A DNA stretch of 64,000 nucleotides, from the NCBI GenBank assembly GCA_965644295.1, contig CBFFRP010000185.1:124001-188000 (forward strand), in the 5' to 3' direction. Shown here piece by piece: positions 10,001-19,068 of this stretch. A program made the position numbers and the translations under genes. A model generated the notes under the pieces. The model was not told the origin of the DNA, searched no databases, and saw only the letters and a program-made list of their open reading frames with translations. The stretch comes from Paraphysomonas bandaiensis (Eukaryota > Chrysophyceae). Numbering within the stretch: position 1 is the first letter of the stretch; every line of letters starts with the position of its first letter.

Positions 10001-11026
10001 TGGCGCGATCACCAAACAAGAAGCCCATGGCGACCTACTAGGAACATAGATGTAACCACACAGTCTCCTGAACTCCTTCTCCGCATCCTCATATAATCTA
10101 GGATTTACGGGTCTTGCCTTCGGCTTGATCCTAGGAGGCAAATTCTCAGCGAACTTGATGTTCAACGGATCCACTCCTTTTATACCTTCCCACCGCTCTG
10201 GAACAAATACCTCTACTCCCTTAGTCCTCAATAACTCCAGCACCGGTCGCGCTGCTGAGAACTCTGGGGACACGTGCTCACCAAACATATCCTCGAACTC
10301 GCTCAAAGCTTCCTCTCTAGTCTTTCCAAGAAAACTTGAGGCAAATCCGAACTGCGAAGGATCCGGAACATCCAATTCTTCAGGTGCTACCTCCCTACTA
10401 CTGTCACACCACGGCTGCAATAATTCTTCAACCGCATTCAACAACAAATCATCCTCGGTAACATCGTCCTCACGCCTTTTAATAAAACTTACTTCTGATT
10501 CAATTCGTTCAATAGTCCTTCCTTTAAGCATAAATAGAAAATAATCCCATAGATCCTTAACGATAGCCGGAAGTCCAATGATAATATCGTTGCTACCCAT
10601 ATCAGCAACAATGAAATCCCCTTCATATAACACGAACTCTCCCTTGGAGTCTTCTCTTTCAAACCTCAATTTTAATTTCACTACAAAACTACACTTCATT
10701 CTCGACGTTTTATCGGCAAATCCTATAACTGTTTCTTTTTTTATGACTTTGTTTTCACACACATGATTTCCAAACGTCTCAAACAAATCCTTGGAGATGA
10801 AGTTAGATGTTAGGGCTCCAGTGTCGAACAATATTCCACGCACAGATATTATATAGTTATCATCACATACAATGCTTCCCCCAGAATGAGCCAATGTCAA
10901 GTCTTTTCGTTCTCGCGTATTACAGACATTCATCAAATTTCTGAGGAAAACTCGACTAACAGTCTCAGGATCATTCAAACCGTACAATATTTCTTCGTGA
11001 TCCTGTGAACCATTAGCCTCGCACAT
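7088..11026 (-). CDS. pol: gypsy pol polyprotein (PR-RT-RH-IN)
   Basis: Open frame of 1312 codons. Aspartic protease with LFDTGA at about residue 66-71. Reverse transcriptase about 300-520 with FMDIDLTNAFHQIRL (motif A), LPEGVSPGISVLQE (motif B) and CIFDNVLLLA at motif C, where FDN replaces the usual xxDD. RNase H about 600-700 (TDASDYG, ETDHNNL). Integrase about 775-1010: H...H and CINC zinc ligands (HNAQAGHWG, ECINCQKN), then the catalytic acidic triad in LGIDAVAI, SDMGPD and NGCERIIKEV. A chromodomain-like segment (FKVEEILSYTG...VFKVKYADGD) lies at about 1135-1185. Its ATG lies one codon after the gag TGA stop and in the same frame, so it may be made by stop-codon readthrough as a Gag-Pol fusion. 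Complete and apparently recent. Confidence 0.95.
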   Translation of the reverse strand: MCEANGSQDHEEILYGLNDPETVSRVFLRNLMNVCNTRERKDLTLAHSGGSIVCDDNYIISVRGILFDTGALTSNFISKDLFETFGNHVCENKVIKKETVIGFADKTSRMKCSFVVKLKLRFEREDSKGEFVLYEGDFIVADMGSNDIIIGLPAIVKDLWDYFLFMLKGRTIERIESEVSFIKRREDDVTEDDLLLNAVEELLQPWCDSSREVAPEELDVPDPSQFGFASSFLGKTREEALSEFEDMFGEHVSPEFSAARPVLELLRTKGVEVFVPERWEGIKGVDPLNIKFAENLPPRIKPKARPVNPRLYEDAEKEFRRLCGYIYVPSRSPWASCLVIAPKATKPFIRICGDYVQINKYIPSPHYTVPNVRHELDRIIGYKIFMDIDLTNAFHQIRLHENTSEKLSVQTPWGQFQPLFLPEGVSPGISVLQEAVVKLFGDLEWALCIFDNVLLLAHDFDDAYKKLEIFLDRCIEHGVVLKFAKTWLGFREIKFFGYLVRHNSFELTDDRKEALLNIPFPENGNRCKKIRSLLGMGVFFAPFVQNYSDLVKHLTDMTKSSFNWEETTWQHDYRQEFEKYKSGLQQSCALFYPNYDLEWTLRTDASDYGVAGILFQTVEGTGSSPIQQQTIAICSKKLSEQALKWCTIEKEGFGIFYSVKKFSFYLRGKKFTIETDHNNLVWMEASEVAKIIRWRIYLQDFDFLIRHIPGKNNVVADCLSRLLYLSGFVDESDDFDSDEVNFVTLHNIFEKDDFEDDVQEIAPPTEVQRIDYYQAIKEVHNAQAGHWGAKETWKRLCRQFPGHGVPFKVVADFVDECINCQKNRRELKQRLIPITRHLKPPHSRSALGIDAVAITPVSKSGYTHIVVMVNLFTKLVYLYAVKGMTAINLATAVWKCWCTYGLTDMIISDMGPDLKSELFAELVKLSGLRHVFSIANRHVNGCERIIKEVVRHIRAICFDKRIEADAVLEDELLLATIMFILNTHESSETGYSAFELTFGSQDSIYKNLLAAQGRDNDPSHQLLKRLNDYLALVRQISADYQKSLVEKRAEAGLDPAKQNQYCPGDFVMFDAGAKPHPKLSSRMKGPFEVVRQYKNDVQIRNLLTGGIREYSVSDLEPFFGDKESAMEAAMRDHEQFKVEEILSYTGDSRTKSTMVFKVKYADGDILNIPWTPDIQCEAYYDFCESRPYLRHLAYDSFTAKRFISSMRKENITTVSVGDVVYVDLRFYGDLWYESLGLPDFATASYVMEFTYTHWYHKNSRRKISAQFNLNGANYAFDNYLVYCWGSQKDFDPTRMILVDASLAAAYPKIIQE

Positions 11027-11029
11027 TTG

Positions 11030-12484
11030 TCAAGTCACTCCACCAGGCCTCGGCAAAATCTTTCGCGGCCCTTTGGAATCATCTGCCATCATCTGAGACA
11101 GCTTCTTCATCATCCATTTCCGGGTTTCCGTTGCAACTGCTCCATTATGACCCTGGACATGCTTACACTCCTTCCCTTTGTAGCAGTTCCCATACAACGC
11201 ATACGCAACACAACCACGGGTTGGATTAACAGTCTTCTCCAGGTTCATCACCTGTTCTATAGCTTCCTTATCAGACTCTGGTTCGCCGAGCAACATCTCC
11301 TCAACCTCATTCTCGAAATCATCATCTGACATCCCGTCATCCTTGACCACAACTATCGGGTCAACCTCCTTGTCATCTAAATCACTGTAGAAATCATCCT
11401 CAACTCGGTCCGCAAACTGCACGTTGTTTAAAGATTTCGGTTTCTCCTTTGCAACGTATCCATTGTCCCGATTCCTCGAACTCCTTTGAATTTGCTTCCT
11501 ACTGAAATCGGACCCTTCATAAGGCACCAATCTAATGTTCTTGGACGCCTCATAATGCTCACTCGCCTTGGAAACGTATGTATCCAGAAACTCTTCAACA
11601 TTACCATAATTAGTATCCGTCACTCTTGGAATCTCCGCCAGAATTCGTTTGTTGTAAGACTCGTCGATCAACTCCAAAAATACTTGAGCAGATCCAAACT
11701 CTTTTCCTCCAACCGGCGGACACTTAGTACTATTTGCCTCCATCATGATAGTAAACGTACGCATAAAAATACTCTTTCGCTTCAAAATCTCTTGAAAAAA
11801 CAGCTCATGTGTATTCGGCCGCACTGATTTCCAATCCAGTGGCTTAAAATATCTCAGCGCGTATCGCAAAGTCTCAATGAACTCCACTTTAGACAACACC
11901 TTGGTCTCCTTAGCCATCAGTTCACAAAACTTTTGAGCACTCAGCTTAACAAACATTTTATCCGTCAAGCTATTGTTGAACATAAGCAGGTTCCGAACAC
12001 GCCTGCTAACTATCTGGGCTGGCTCAAGTTTAATCCCATTGATCTGTTCGTATTCAAACCATTGGATGATAAACTTTGTAAAATCGCTGAGCTCCATCGA
12101 ATCCAGAAAAATATGCTTATGTGGCGGTTTTTCAACATTGATAACGACCTGTTTCCTAACCTCTATGTCATCCGAGCCTTGCGCTTCCCTAATAAACACA
12201 GAAGTTCGCCTTTCCTTCTTTTTCTGTTTCGGATCTTCAGCAGATTCATCATCCTGCTCCTCTCGTCTGGCACCGACACTATCATTGACCTCCTGCTGAA
12301 CCGCTGCCAGCTCATCCAGAAACTGTCCCTCTCCTATGGCAACCCTTGTCTCAAGGTGGTCCACCCTACCAGCGGTCGTTGCACACAACTTTGCAACCTC
12401 TCCTAACTCATTAGCGATTACTCTCAACATTCCTTTGATTTCATCCATTTCGGAAGAGACAATGGGACTGCCCGAATCAGACAT
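11030..12484 (-). CDS. gag: gypsy gag protein with C-terminal CCCH-like finger
   Basis: Open frame of 484 codons starting at an ATG 67 bp inside the right LTR. The N-terminus (EMDEIKGMLRVIANELGEVA) looks coiled-coil; the middle resembles a retrotransposon capsid (LDWKSVRPNTHELFFQ, EANSTKCPPVGGKEF). Near residue 430 is the cysteine/histidine cluster GCVAYALYGNCYKGKECKH, a CCCH-type spacing rather than the classical CCHC knuckle. Its TGA stop is followed by CAA and then the pol ATG. Gag forms the particle that packages element RNA. Assignment rests on position and architecture. Confidence 0.85.
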   Translation of the reverse strand: MSDSGSPIVSSEMDEIKGMLRVIANELGEVAKLCATTAGRVDHLETRVAIGEGQFLDELAAVQQEVNDSVGARREEQDDESAEDPKQKKKERRTSVFIREAQGSDDIEVRKQVVINVEKPPHKHIFLDSMELSDFTKFIIQWFEYEQINGIKLEPAQIVSRRVRNLLMFNNSLTDKMFVKLSAQKFCELMAKETKVLSKVEFIETLRYALRYFKPLDWKSVRPNTHELFFQEILKRKSIFMRTFTIMMEANSTKCPPVGGKEFGSAQVFLELIDESYNKRILAEIPRVTDTNYGNVEEFLDTYVSKASEHYEASKNIRLVPYEGSDFSRKQIQRSSRNRDNGYVAKEKPKSLNNVQFADRVEDDFYSDLDDKEVDPIVVVKDDGMSDDDFENEVEEMLLGEPESDKEAIEQVMNLEKTVNPTRGCVAYALYGNCYKGKECKHVQGHNGAVATETRKWMMKKLSQMMADDSKGPRKILPRPGGVT

Positions 12485-12523
12485 AATTTAAAAAATCTAT
12501 TTCCTTAAAACTATTCTTCACTT

Positions 12524-12550
12524 ATGTGATTTTATCGTGAGTAAATTTAC
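12524..12550 (-). other. expected primer-binding region of the LTR element
   Basis: In element orientation the upstream LTR ends GTTGTTTACA and is followed by GTAAATTTACTCACG. No TGG-starting match to a tRNA 3' end is seen. The first ten bases, GTAAATTTAC, are self-complementary and can also pair with the TTTAC at the LTR end. The priming mechanism is unclear. Confidence 0.4.
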
Positions 12551-13658
12551 TGTAAACAACTCAGGTCTTGCAACCTAAGATCACTGAAAAGATATGTGAA
12601 ATGGTTGTTTATCGAAACAACAAAACAGAATGCTTATTTAACTTATCACAGCCAGCATATACAAGCTCCCAAGTATCTCGCAACCTTAAGCTCCCAAAAG
12701 GTAGATCAATTAACTTAGCTATGATTAGTTAGATAAAAGAAGTGAGAAGACAGGTTCCTAGTCTAAGACCCCCATAGTACACATGTCAAGCAAACAACCA
12801 GCACCGTTCAATAAATATGACCATACATGCAGTACACTGAATACAGTTCATGTCCCATGTCCATTGTACCCAAAATGCGAACTGAAATAAGCCTAGAAAA
12901 CGTCCTCACAGAAAACCGCCAGTTTACTGGTCCCGAAAAAACCAAAATCCCCGATTTCGGGACCGAAAACCCCAAAACCACCGGTTTTGGAATCTTACAG
13001 TAAAATCTCCGATTTCTGAGCTACAAAGACCCCAAAACAACCAATTCCCGAGTCTTGCAAGAAATCACCAATTATAGAGTCCCAAAAAAACAGAAAACAC
13101 TAGTTTTCGAGTCACTAAAAATTCGCCAGCTCATTTCATGATAAACTCAATCTCATTCCAAACGTTAAATGCATTAACACATATCGATTTCGATTAACAT
13201 TCCCAACGAAAGTTACACCTTCATATCTGTATCATATATCACCCATACCGTCCTCTCGCCATATGCCTAAGGCCCCTTTCCAATTTGTGCACCTTCCGGA
13301 GAAAATTGATGGAGTGTGATAACAGCAAATAGTCGTATAGCTGAGTCCAACGAGCTACTTAAATCGCTATAACACCGACACCGACTACCATATGAATATA
13401 GGTGTATACCAGTGAGTAGAAATCCATTGCTCAAAACCGAAATTGTGTGCTCGAGGGCAAGTCCTAGTACTCTTCTTCCTCACAGTCCTCTCATAATATA
13501 ATAATAAACATTTACTACATTCGTTTCCTATATTAAACCAGCTACATGCCTTAAATGAATATCATAGTTGTATTGGAGTTATATTAGTCAGTGTCATTAT
13601 CATAATATTATATCATTAAACATGAGACAAGGGTGTTATAAAAGCCCACGGCTTTACA
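12551..13658 (-). repeat. LTR, upstream (5') copy
   Basis: 1108 bp, the partner of the LTR at 5948-7056, ending GGCTTTACA directly before the TSD AGGT. As the 5' LTR of a leftward element it should carry the promoter. In element orientation GGGCTTTTATAACACCC lies near its start; I cannot place the transcription start. Confidence 0.93.
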
Positions 13659-13662
13659 AGGT

Positions 13663-16600
13663 CGCAGAGATCCTGGAAATTAGTAAGGAGTGGGCTAGAG
13701 TAGTATGGCCGTCTTGTACTGTGCATACGCCAGTGCCATAATCCAGCAGTTAGTAAGCGTTCGATGGCACTGTCAATCGCAATTGTACAGACAGTGTAGT
13801 TATTTTTTCCAAGGATGCGATCGACTTCATGCCAGTCTTCACCCGCAACTGCGTCCGCAATATAGATGCCCTTGTCCTCAAACGTCCACTCCGTTTCATC
13901 TGTGGTACGTCTTTCGGGATGAGACCTCACCCAGGTCACCTGTCGTTTGCAATCTCTGCTGGCTGCGATGCTTTCGAGTAGTACCCCTTTTGCACGGTGA
14001 CCGAGAGCTCTGCGTCTTGTGGAGAGTGCTTCCTCAGTGCGGGTGCACACTGCCTGACAGTCTGTGTGGCTTCTTATGTGTTCGGGAATACGTGTTGAGA
14101 GTATAAGCCCCATGGCTGTGCCTATGAGTTCATATGCGTATGAGTCCAAACCGGGCACGTCACGAAAGGGTGTATCTAGTCGTAGTATTGTGGTTGTACC
14201 ATCTTCCCAGGCATTTTCTGGGGGTAAGTAGACGACCGCTGCACCTCCTCGGTGTGTCCATCGGGTTCGCGGATTGACATGAGTGAGGCGACGAGTGGAG
14301 AGCGCACTGGCTGTGTATGATCCATCTGTGAAGATAGCCTTGAAAGTATCTGGTTGGACACTATTAAGGCCGAGTTCTTGTTTTAGGTTGGTCAGCATGT
14401 GTTCATCCTGTGGTTCGGGGGGCTCAGGTTCCTGAAGGGTAAGGCCCAATTCCGTTCCCCATTCCCTGAGGCTGAGAACATAGTGGTGGTATTGGGGCTG
14501 TGGCTCTGTTGTCTGAGTGAGTAGAAAATGTGCTGCTTGACCTGCTTCTCCCCCGAGGGTTATTGCGCGCTGTAGAGATCCCCATTTTTGCTCCTGCGCT
14601 GAGTCTGTGAAACGTTTCATACCTAATCCGTTGTGCTTGAGTGAGAGGTAGATCAGTTCCGTGGGGTATCCAGGGCCTAGACTGAGGGCCTTTCTGTAGA
14701 GGGTTGCGCAAGCAGCGTCAATTTCTCTGTACCAGTGTAGCGGCCATGAAGCTTTGGTGGCTCTATATAGAGCAAAGTCGGTATGATTTGGGTCTCGATA
14801 ACCATGACTTTACAGCCGGCTGAGGCCTGTTTGATCCCTAGGTGTGTGGTCACGACTTTCAGGTATTTTAGACACCAGTCATGGGAGGCCTTGTCTGTGA
14901 TTGTGAGAGGAAGGTCTGCTCCGAGGTAATGTATCGACTCTAGTGATGTTTGGATAGGGACTGGGTGTGGGCGCCATGACCAGTCGTAGAGAATGATGTA
15001 GCCAATGGGGTCGGAGGACTTGTTGGAATCCTGTAGGATCGGAAACACTGTGCAAACTACTTTGGGGATAGAGAGTTCCATTCCCGAAAGTACGCAGAAC
15101 GCAGATATTTGTTGGGCAATGAGTTGGGCAGCGTGTATGGATTTAGCTATTGTGTTAAGATCATCCGCGAAGGAGATCTTTATTTCGCCTGTAGTCGGAG
15201 TCGTGAGTTGAATAGTTGGTAACGTTGGACTCGTTGTTGACAGTTCAATGTCCAGCCACGTGAGAAGGATGTCGTAGAGTGCCACCCAGGCGCATGTGGA
15301 TTCTGTGCCCCCTTGGGTGATACCCCTTTCGGCTTCGAAACCCAGACTGAATAGTGCAATGAAGTGGCCGTCTGCGGACAGGAGGTCAAGGAGAGAACGT
15401 GGCTCTATGTTGTTTGCCATGAATGGTGTCCAGGGAAATGTTAGACCGCCGGCATCTAAGTTGCCAAACCAGTCAACTACATCGTCCGGAACGCCCAGTC
15501 GTGCCCACGCGAGACGCATGAGGTTAGGCGCAATTGAGTCGAAGGCCTTCTTGAAGTCCCAGAGTGTACATATATGCTGGTCGCCTTTTCGTCTTGCTTC
15601 TTCTGCAGCCGCGAGTACCCGTAGTATCGCTGTGTCCGTCCCGTTCCTCCAGCGATAACCATGCTGGGACGGATGCAAAACTTTCTGTTCCTCCCATACG
15701 GTAAGAATTCTATGAGTGATTATCCTTGTTAATATTTTCCTACTGACTTCAAGCAGACCAATCGGTCGGAGATTAGTGAGGGAGGATTCTCCTGGTTTCT
15801 TGAGAATGGGAGACATTACCCTGTCTCTCCACCAAATGGGCACATGTTTATGTTTCCAGAGAGATCTGGTGAGGATGTAAGCCTCTCGCTGAACTACCGG
15901 TGGCCAGGATTTGACCATGTTGGAGGAGACCATTGAGGGTCCAGGCGCGCGGTTGAAGGATAGAGAGTGAAGTGTGCAGTAGAATTCATCCTGGGTGATG
16001 TCTTTTGCAAGAGTAGATTTGAGTGTGGCTGCCATGGCCGGAGTGGTCTTGGTACAAAGGGCCCGTCGTAACCCCAGTTGCAGGGGAAGAGGAATTTTCG
16101 AGCGGGGGTGGAGTGGTTCCTGGCATGTCGCTGAGCCCGGATCAAGAAGTGATTTCCACCATGTAGGGTCATCCTGGAGCTGTTGTGCTACAGGGTCAAG
16201 TCCAGGAGGTTTGGCATGATGTTCACGGAAGTGCGCATTAATGCCTTCATGAATGTCTTGCGGCGTTGTGAGGATGTGTCCGTCCGTTGTTTTCACCGTG
16301 GTAAGTCGGAGTGGTGTTTTGACCTTGAGACCAATTTTCTGAAGAATTGCTTGAAGTCTTTTCTGCTGTAGCAGTGCCTCCATCTGCTTGGTGCGAGCCG
16401 TGAGTCTAGTCCGCATTTCTGTCCTGGCTCTTCCATGAAGAAGTCCTCTCAGTCGCAAGGCAATTCGGAGAAGGTTTTTCTTGGTGGCTTGCTTTGCGTT
16501 CCAACCCAGGATTACTCGTGGGTCCGCGTTGCGGTGGCTGCACCAGAAGTTGATGTCCGATATGCCTTTGATGTGACCCTGAGAACTCCTGAGATAGGAG

Positions 16601-17289
16601 TCCCATCGGGCGAACCATGCAGTGATGATTTCGTGGGTGGGGGTGGTTGCCGGGGGGCCGCGCCATCCATGCCGTTTGTATCCAGCAGAATTGAACATCT
16701 TTTGGATAATCCGCAAAACCATGAGCATTCCTTCCTGTATTACTCTCATTTCCGGGGAAAAGCCATTCTTGAACTTTGAGCGTGTGCGCTGACAACGTTC
16801 GTGTAGGCGTGTGCTATGTGTACATGCAGGACGCTTCGCCTCAAGCGAAGCCTGGAGGGTTATGTGATGGATGGCCGCTAGTCTGTTGGCTGCCACCTCA
16901 GGAGGGAGTATGGCAGTCGATCCGTTGTCTAAATGTGGTAGTTGTGCATGAAGTTGGAGGAGTCTTGCGGTGTATGCCTGTACTGCCTTGGAGTCCTTCG
17001 GGTTTACATTGAGACGGGGGGGGATTCGGAGGTGCGACTCAGGTGGTCGAGGGTCAAGATTGACTGGTACGGTGAAACCGACCCAGACCGGTCGATGATC
17101 GAAGGCTGCTGCGAGTAATGAGGGGGAGTCAAGGCAGCCAGTGTCCGTAACAGACATGTTCGGAGGTAACGGCGTGTGTAGAATATGATCGATCCGCGAT
17201 ATTCCTTTGTCTAATCTGTGGAAGGTATGATATGTTTTCCTGGGTAGGAGAAGCTCATGGAGTGGTGCAGCCAGTTGGAGTTTGTCGGC
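13663..17289 (-). pseudogene. LINE ORF2: endonuclease C-terminus, RT and RNase H, frameshifted
   Basis: The frame open from 17343 begins with about 18 codons of target DNA; LINE sequence starts near 17289. Seen in order: end of an AP endonuclease (GISRIDHILHT, then DHRPVWVGF); reverse transcriptase with LRPIGLLEVSRKILTRII, DFKKAFDSIAP (motif A), GITQGGTEST (motif B) and ISFADDLN (motif C); then RNase H with IFTDGSYTAS, a glutamate in YELIGTAMGL, SHTDCQAVC and IADAVAGE. The RT frame ends at 14677 and the RNase H frame is a different one. Both frames can be followed past each other, which places a small indel, probably two extra bases, in the alternating TA stretch at 14761-14770. The copy is therefore inactive. 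Confidence 0.88.
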
Positions 17290-17552
17290 TGGGATGAGGT
17301 TGTTGTTCAGAAAGCTATTCGAAAAAAATAGAATTGAAAGCAATTAAATGGATGCTTTATAATAATAAATTTTGCTGTCTTCTACTACTGAGAATTATTT
17401 ATACATCATATATGAATATAACAAGAACAAAATTTTAAACATGCGCAAATCACCCAAAACTATGGGATTTAAGAAATCCAATAGTCTACAGCCTAAGCAT
17501 ATATAATATTATAATATTATTGGAATACGTATGTTTCCCTAAGATAGAACTG

Positions 17553-18141
17553 TCGCTCAACAAAGTCAGACTCTCACACCCAGAGCAGGGGGATAAGTAC
17601 CGGAGATATTATATTTCTCCGGGAAAGTAATGAGAGCCACATGTATAGTCAGAAGATAGCGTTCTGCTCACTCATAGTCAACTGTTGTGTGGTACAAGGG
17701 ACACTAATAAGTTTATTCGTCGGGTGATTGATGCCTGTTTATTCGTCAAGGCCCAAAGACGTCTACACAAGAAATACTTAATAGTGTCCCTTGTACCACA
17801 CAAGCATTTGGCTATGAGTGGGCAGAACAACAATTGCTGACTATATAATATATGCGGCTCACGTTTGTTTCTCGGAGAAATATCCCCGATATTTATCCCC
17901 CAGCCAGAAAATCACGAAAAGGTGCGAGGGTCCGACTTTTTGTTGAGGGTGAAAAGTCAAACATCCGGGCTGTTCACCTCAAGGACAGAGCGAAAGTGGT
18001 TGCCCCTTGTTGCTTGTGGGGATGCACAAGCAACTTTTTAGTAACTCCACATAATAGTTAAGCACTACTAGTTAATTAAATTGTTTGCTGCATTAGTTCT
18101 GATTCTTACATGCCTATTACTCATAATCAGACATTCACTAC
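17553..18141 (+). mobile_element. SINE-like element, internally rearranged (head inverted and duplicated)
   Basis: Flanked by a perfect 12-bp direct repeat AAGATAGAACTG (17541-17552 and 18142-18153). The first ~160 bp (CTCAACAAAGTCAGAC..., GTACCGGAGATATT, GGTACAAGGGACACTA) are the family head. The same head follows as an inverted copy (about 17715-17950, ending GTCCGACTTTTTGTTGAG), then the normal tail with CGAAAGTGGTTGCCCC..., GATGCACAAGCAAC and the terminal CATTCACTAC. Related normal copies lie at 52233 and 60336. Confidence 0.75.
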
Positions 18142-18153
18142 AAGATAGAACTG

Positions 18154-19068
18154 CATTACTCGTGAAAGACAATATTGAAACAATATATTATATGCAAACG
18201 TGGAAAAAAAAATCCACTTTTTTGACGTGTATTCCTTCTTGTTAAAACTAGCGAGTTACTAGAGTGCTATATTATTGACTAATATTGCAAAAATTAATAT
18301 TATTTCAGTATAAAAATGAGCTCAAATAACCGTTTGATTTTTATGTATGTGAATTTGCTACAAACTAGTTCTAGCTAGTCATTGTATAAACTTAAAACCA
18401 CATAATTACTTAACAGAAGAGCAACAAACATGCAATGCACACTCTACTCTTTTACTTAATGTAAAAAATTGTAATATGTGCGTAGTCAAAATACAAAATA
18501 CTATCTATATTATATATAGATAACTATACAACGGGAGTATCGTGACAATTCTATATACGGAAGTTTATCAGTGATTGCTATCAGAATGCTAAAATTATGG
18601 TGGTGATGAGCTTTATGCGAAATGACACTTGTGAATGCAATTATAATAATGTATTAAAGTAATGTATCAAACTTTCTTCAATGTGGTATATAATTGCCAT
18701 TATTGGATATCAATTAAATGTTGCGCAAGCCTGGTGAATACGATACTACTTGACGACGCATTGTTAAGTGATTAAGTTAATATATGATTTGACAATTTGT
18801 GTCATGCGTTAGTATTTGATTCATGTATAATACGTCACAGCAACGTTATTGATGTATGTAGTATTTCAATATATTAAGACACTTCACTTTCTAATACAGT
18901 TTAATACATCAGAACATGTAGCAATGTATTAACAGTCAACACAACGTCAATTTATGCACACGATGTCGCTTACTCACGACCACCATACACTCTAGTTTGT
19001 ATGAGAATGTAATCTTTATGGTCTTTTTTATATCTAATGAAAAACCATAACAGATAGGTATTTGAATG
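18154..19068. other. intergenic, nothing recognised
   Basis: About 900 bp of AT-rich DNA between the SINE-like element and the 3' end of the AP2-like gene. No gene, repeat family or transposon end seen. Confidence 0.5.

Larger units (their letters stand above)
5948..13658 (-). mobile_element. Ty3/gypsy-type LTR retrotransposon, structurally complete
   Basis: A 7711-bp element read leftwards, inserted in the LINE. LTRs are 5948-7056 and 12551-13658; both begin TG and end CA. A 4-bp target-site duplication AGGT flanks it (5944-5947 and 13659-13662); the empty site can be read in the 25.5-kb LINE copy. Gag and pol are each open over full length. The order PR-RT-RNase H-IN places it in the Ty3/gypsy (Metaviridae) group; a chromo-like C-terminus suggests a chromovirus relative. 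There is no third gene: only 31 bp separate the pol stop from the left LTR. Near-identical LTRs and intact frames indicate a recent insertion. Confidence 0.95.
4639..17303 (-). mobile_element. 5'-truncated LINE (EN-RT-RNase H type), split by a gypsy element
   Basis: A non-LTR retrotransposon read leftwards. A 14-bp direct repeat TGGGATGAGGTTGT flanks it (4639-4652 and 17290-17303), the expected target-site duplication, so the element itself is 4653-17289. Removing the inserted LTR element (5948-13662 including one TSD copy) leaves about 4.9 kb. The right (5') end is truncated inside the endonuclease domain. It encodes endonuclease C-terminus, reverse transcriptase, RNase H and a Cys/His knuckle with an Arg/Pro-rich tail. 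The last 240 bp or so at the left are a 3' UTR also found in the 25.5-kb LINE copy and, in part, in short dispersed elements. The EN-RT-RNH order places it near the I/Tad-like LINE groups, an inference. Confidence 0.88.
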
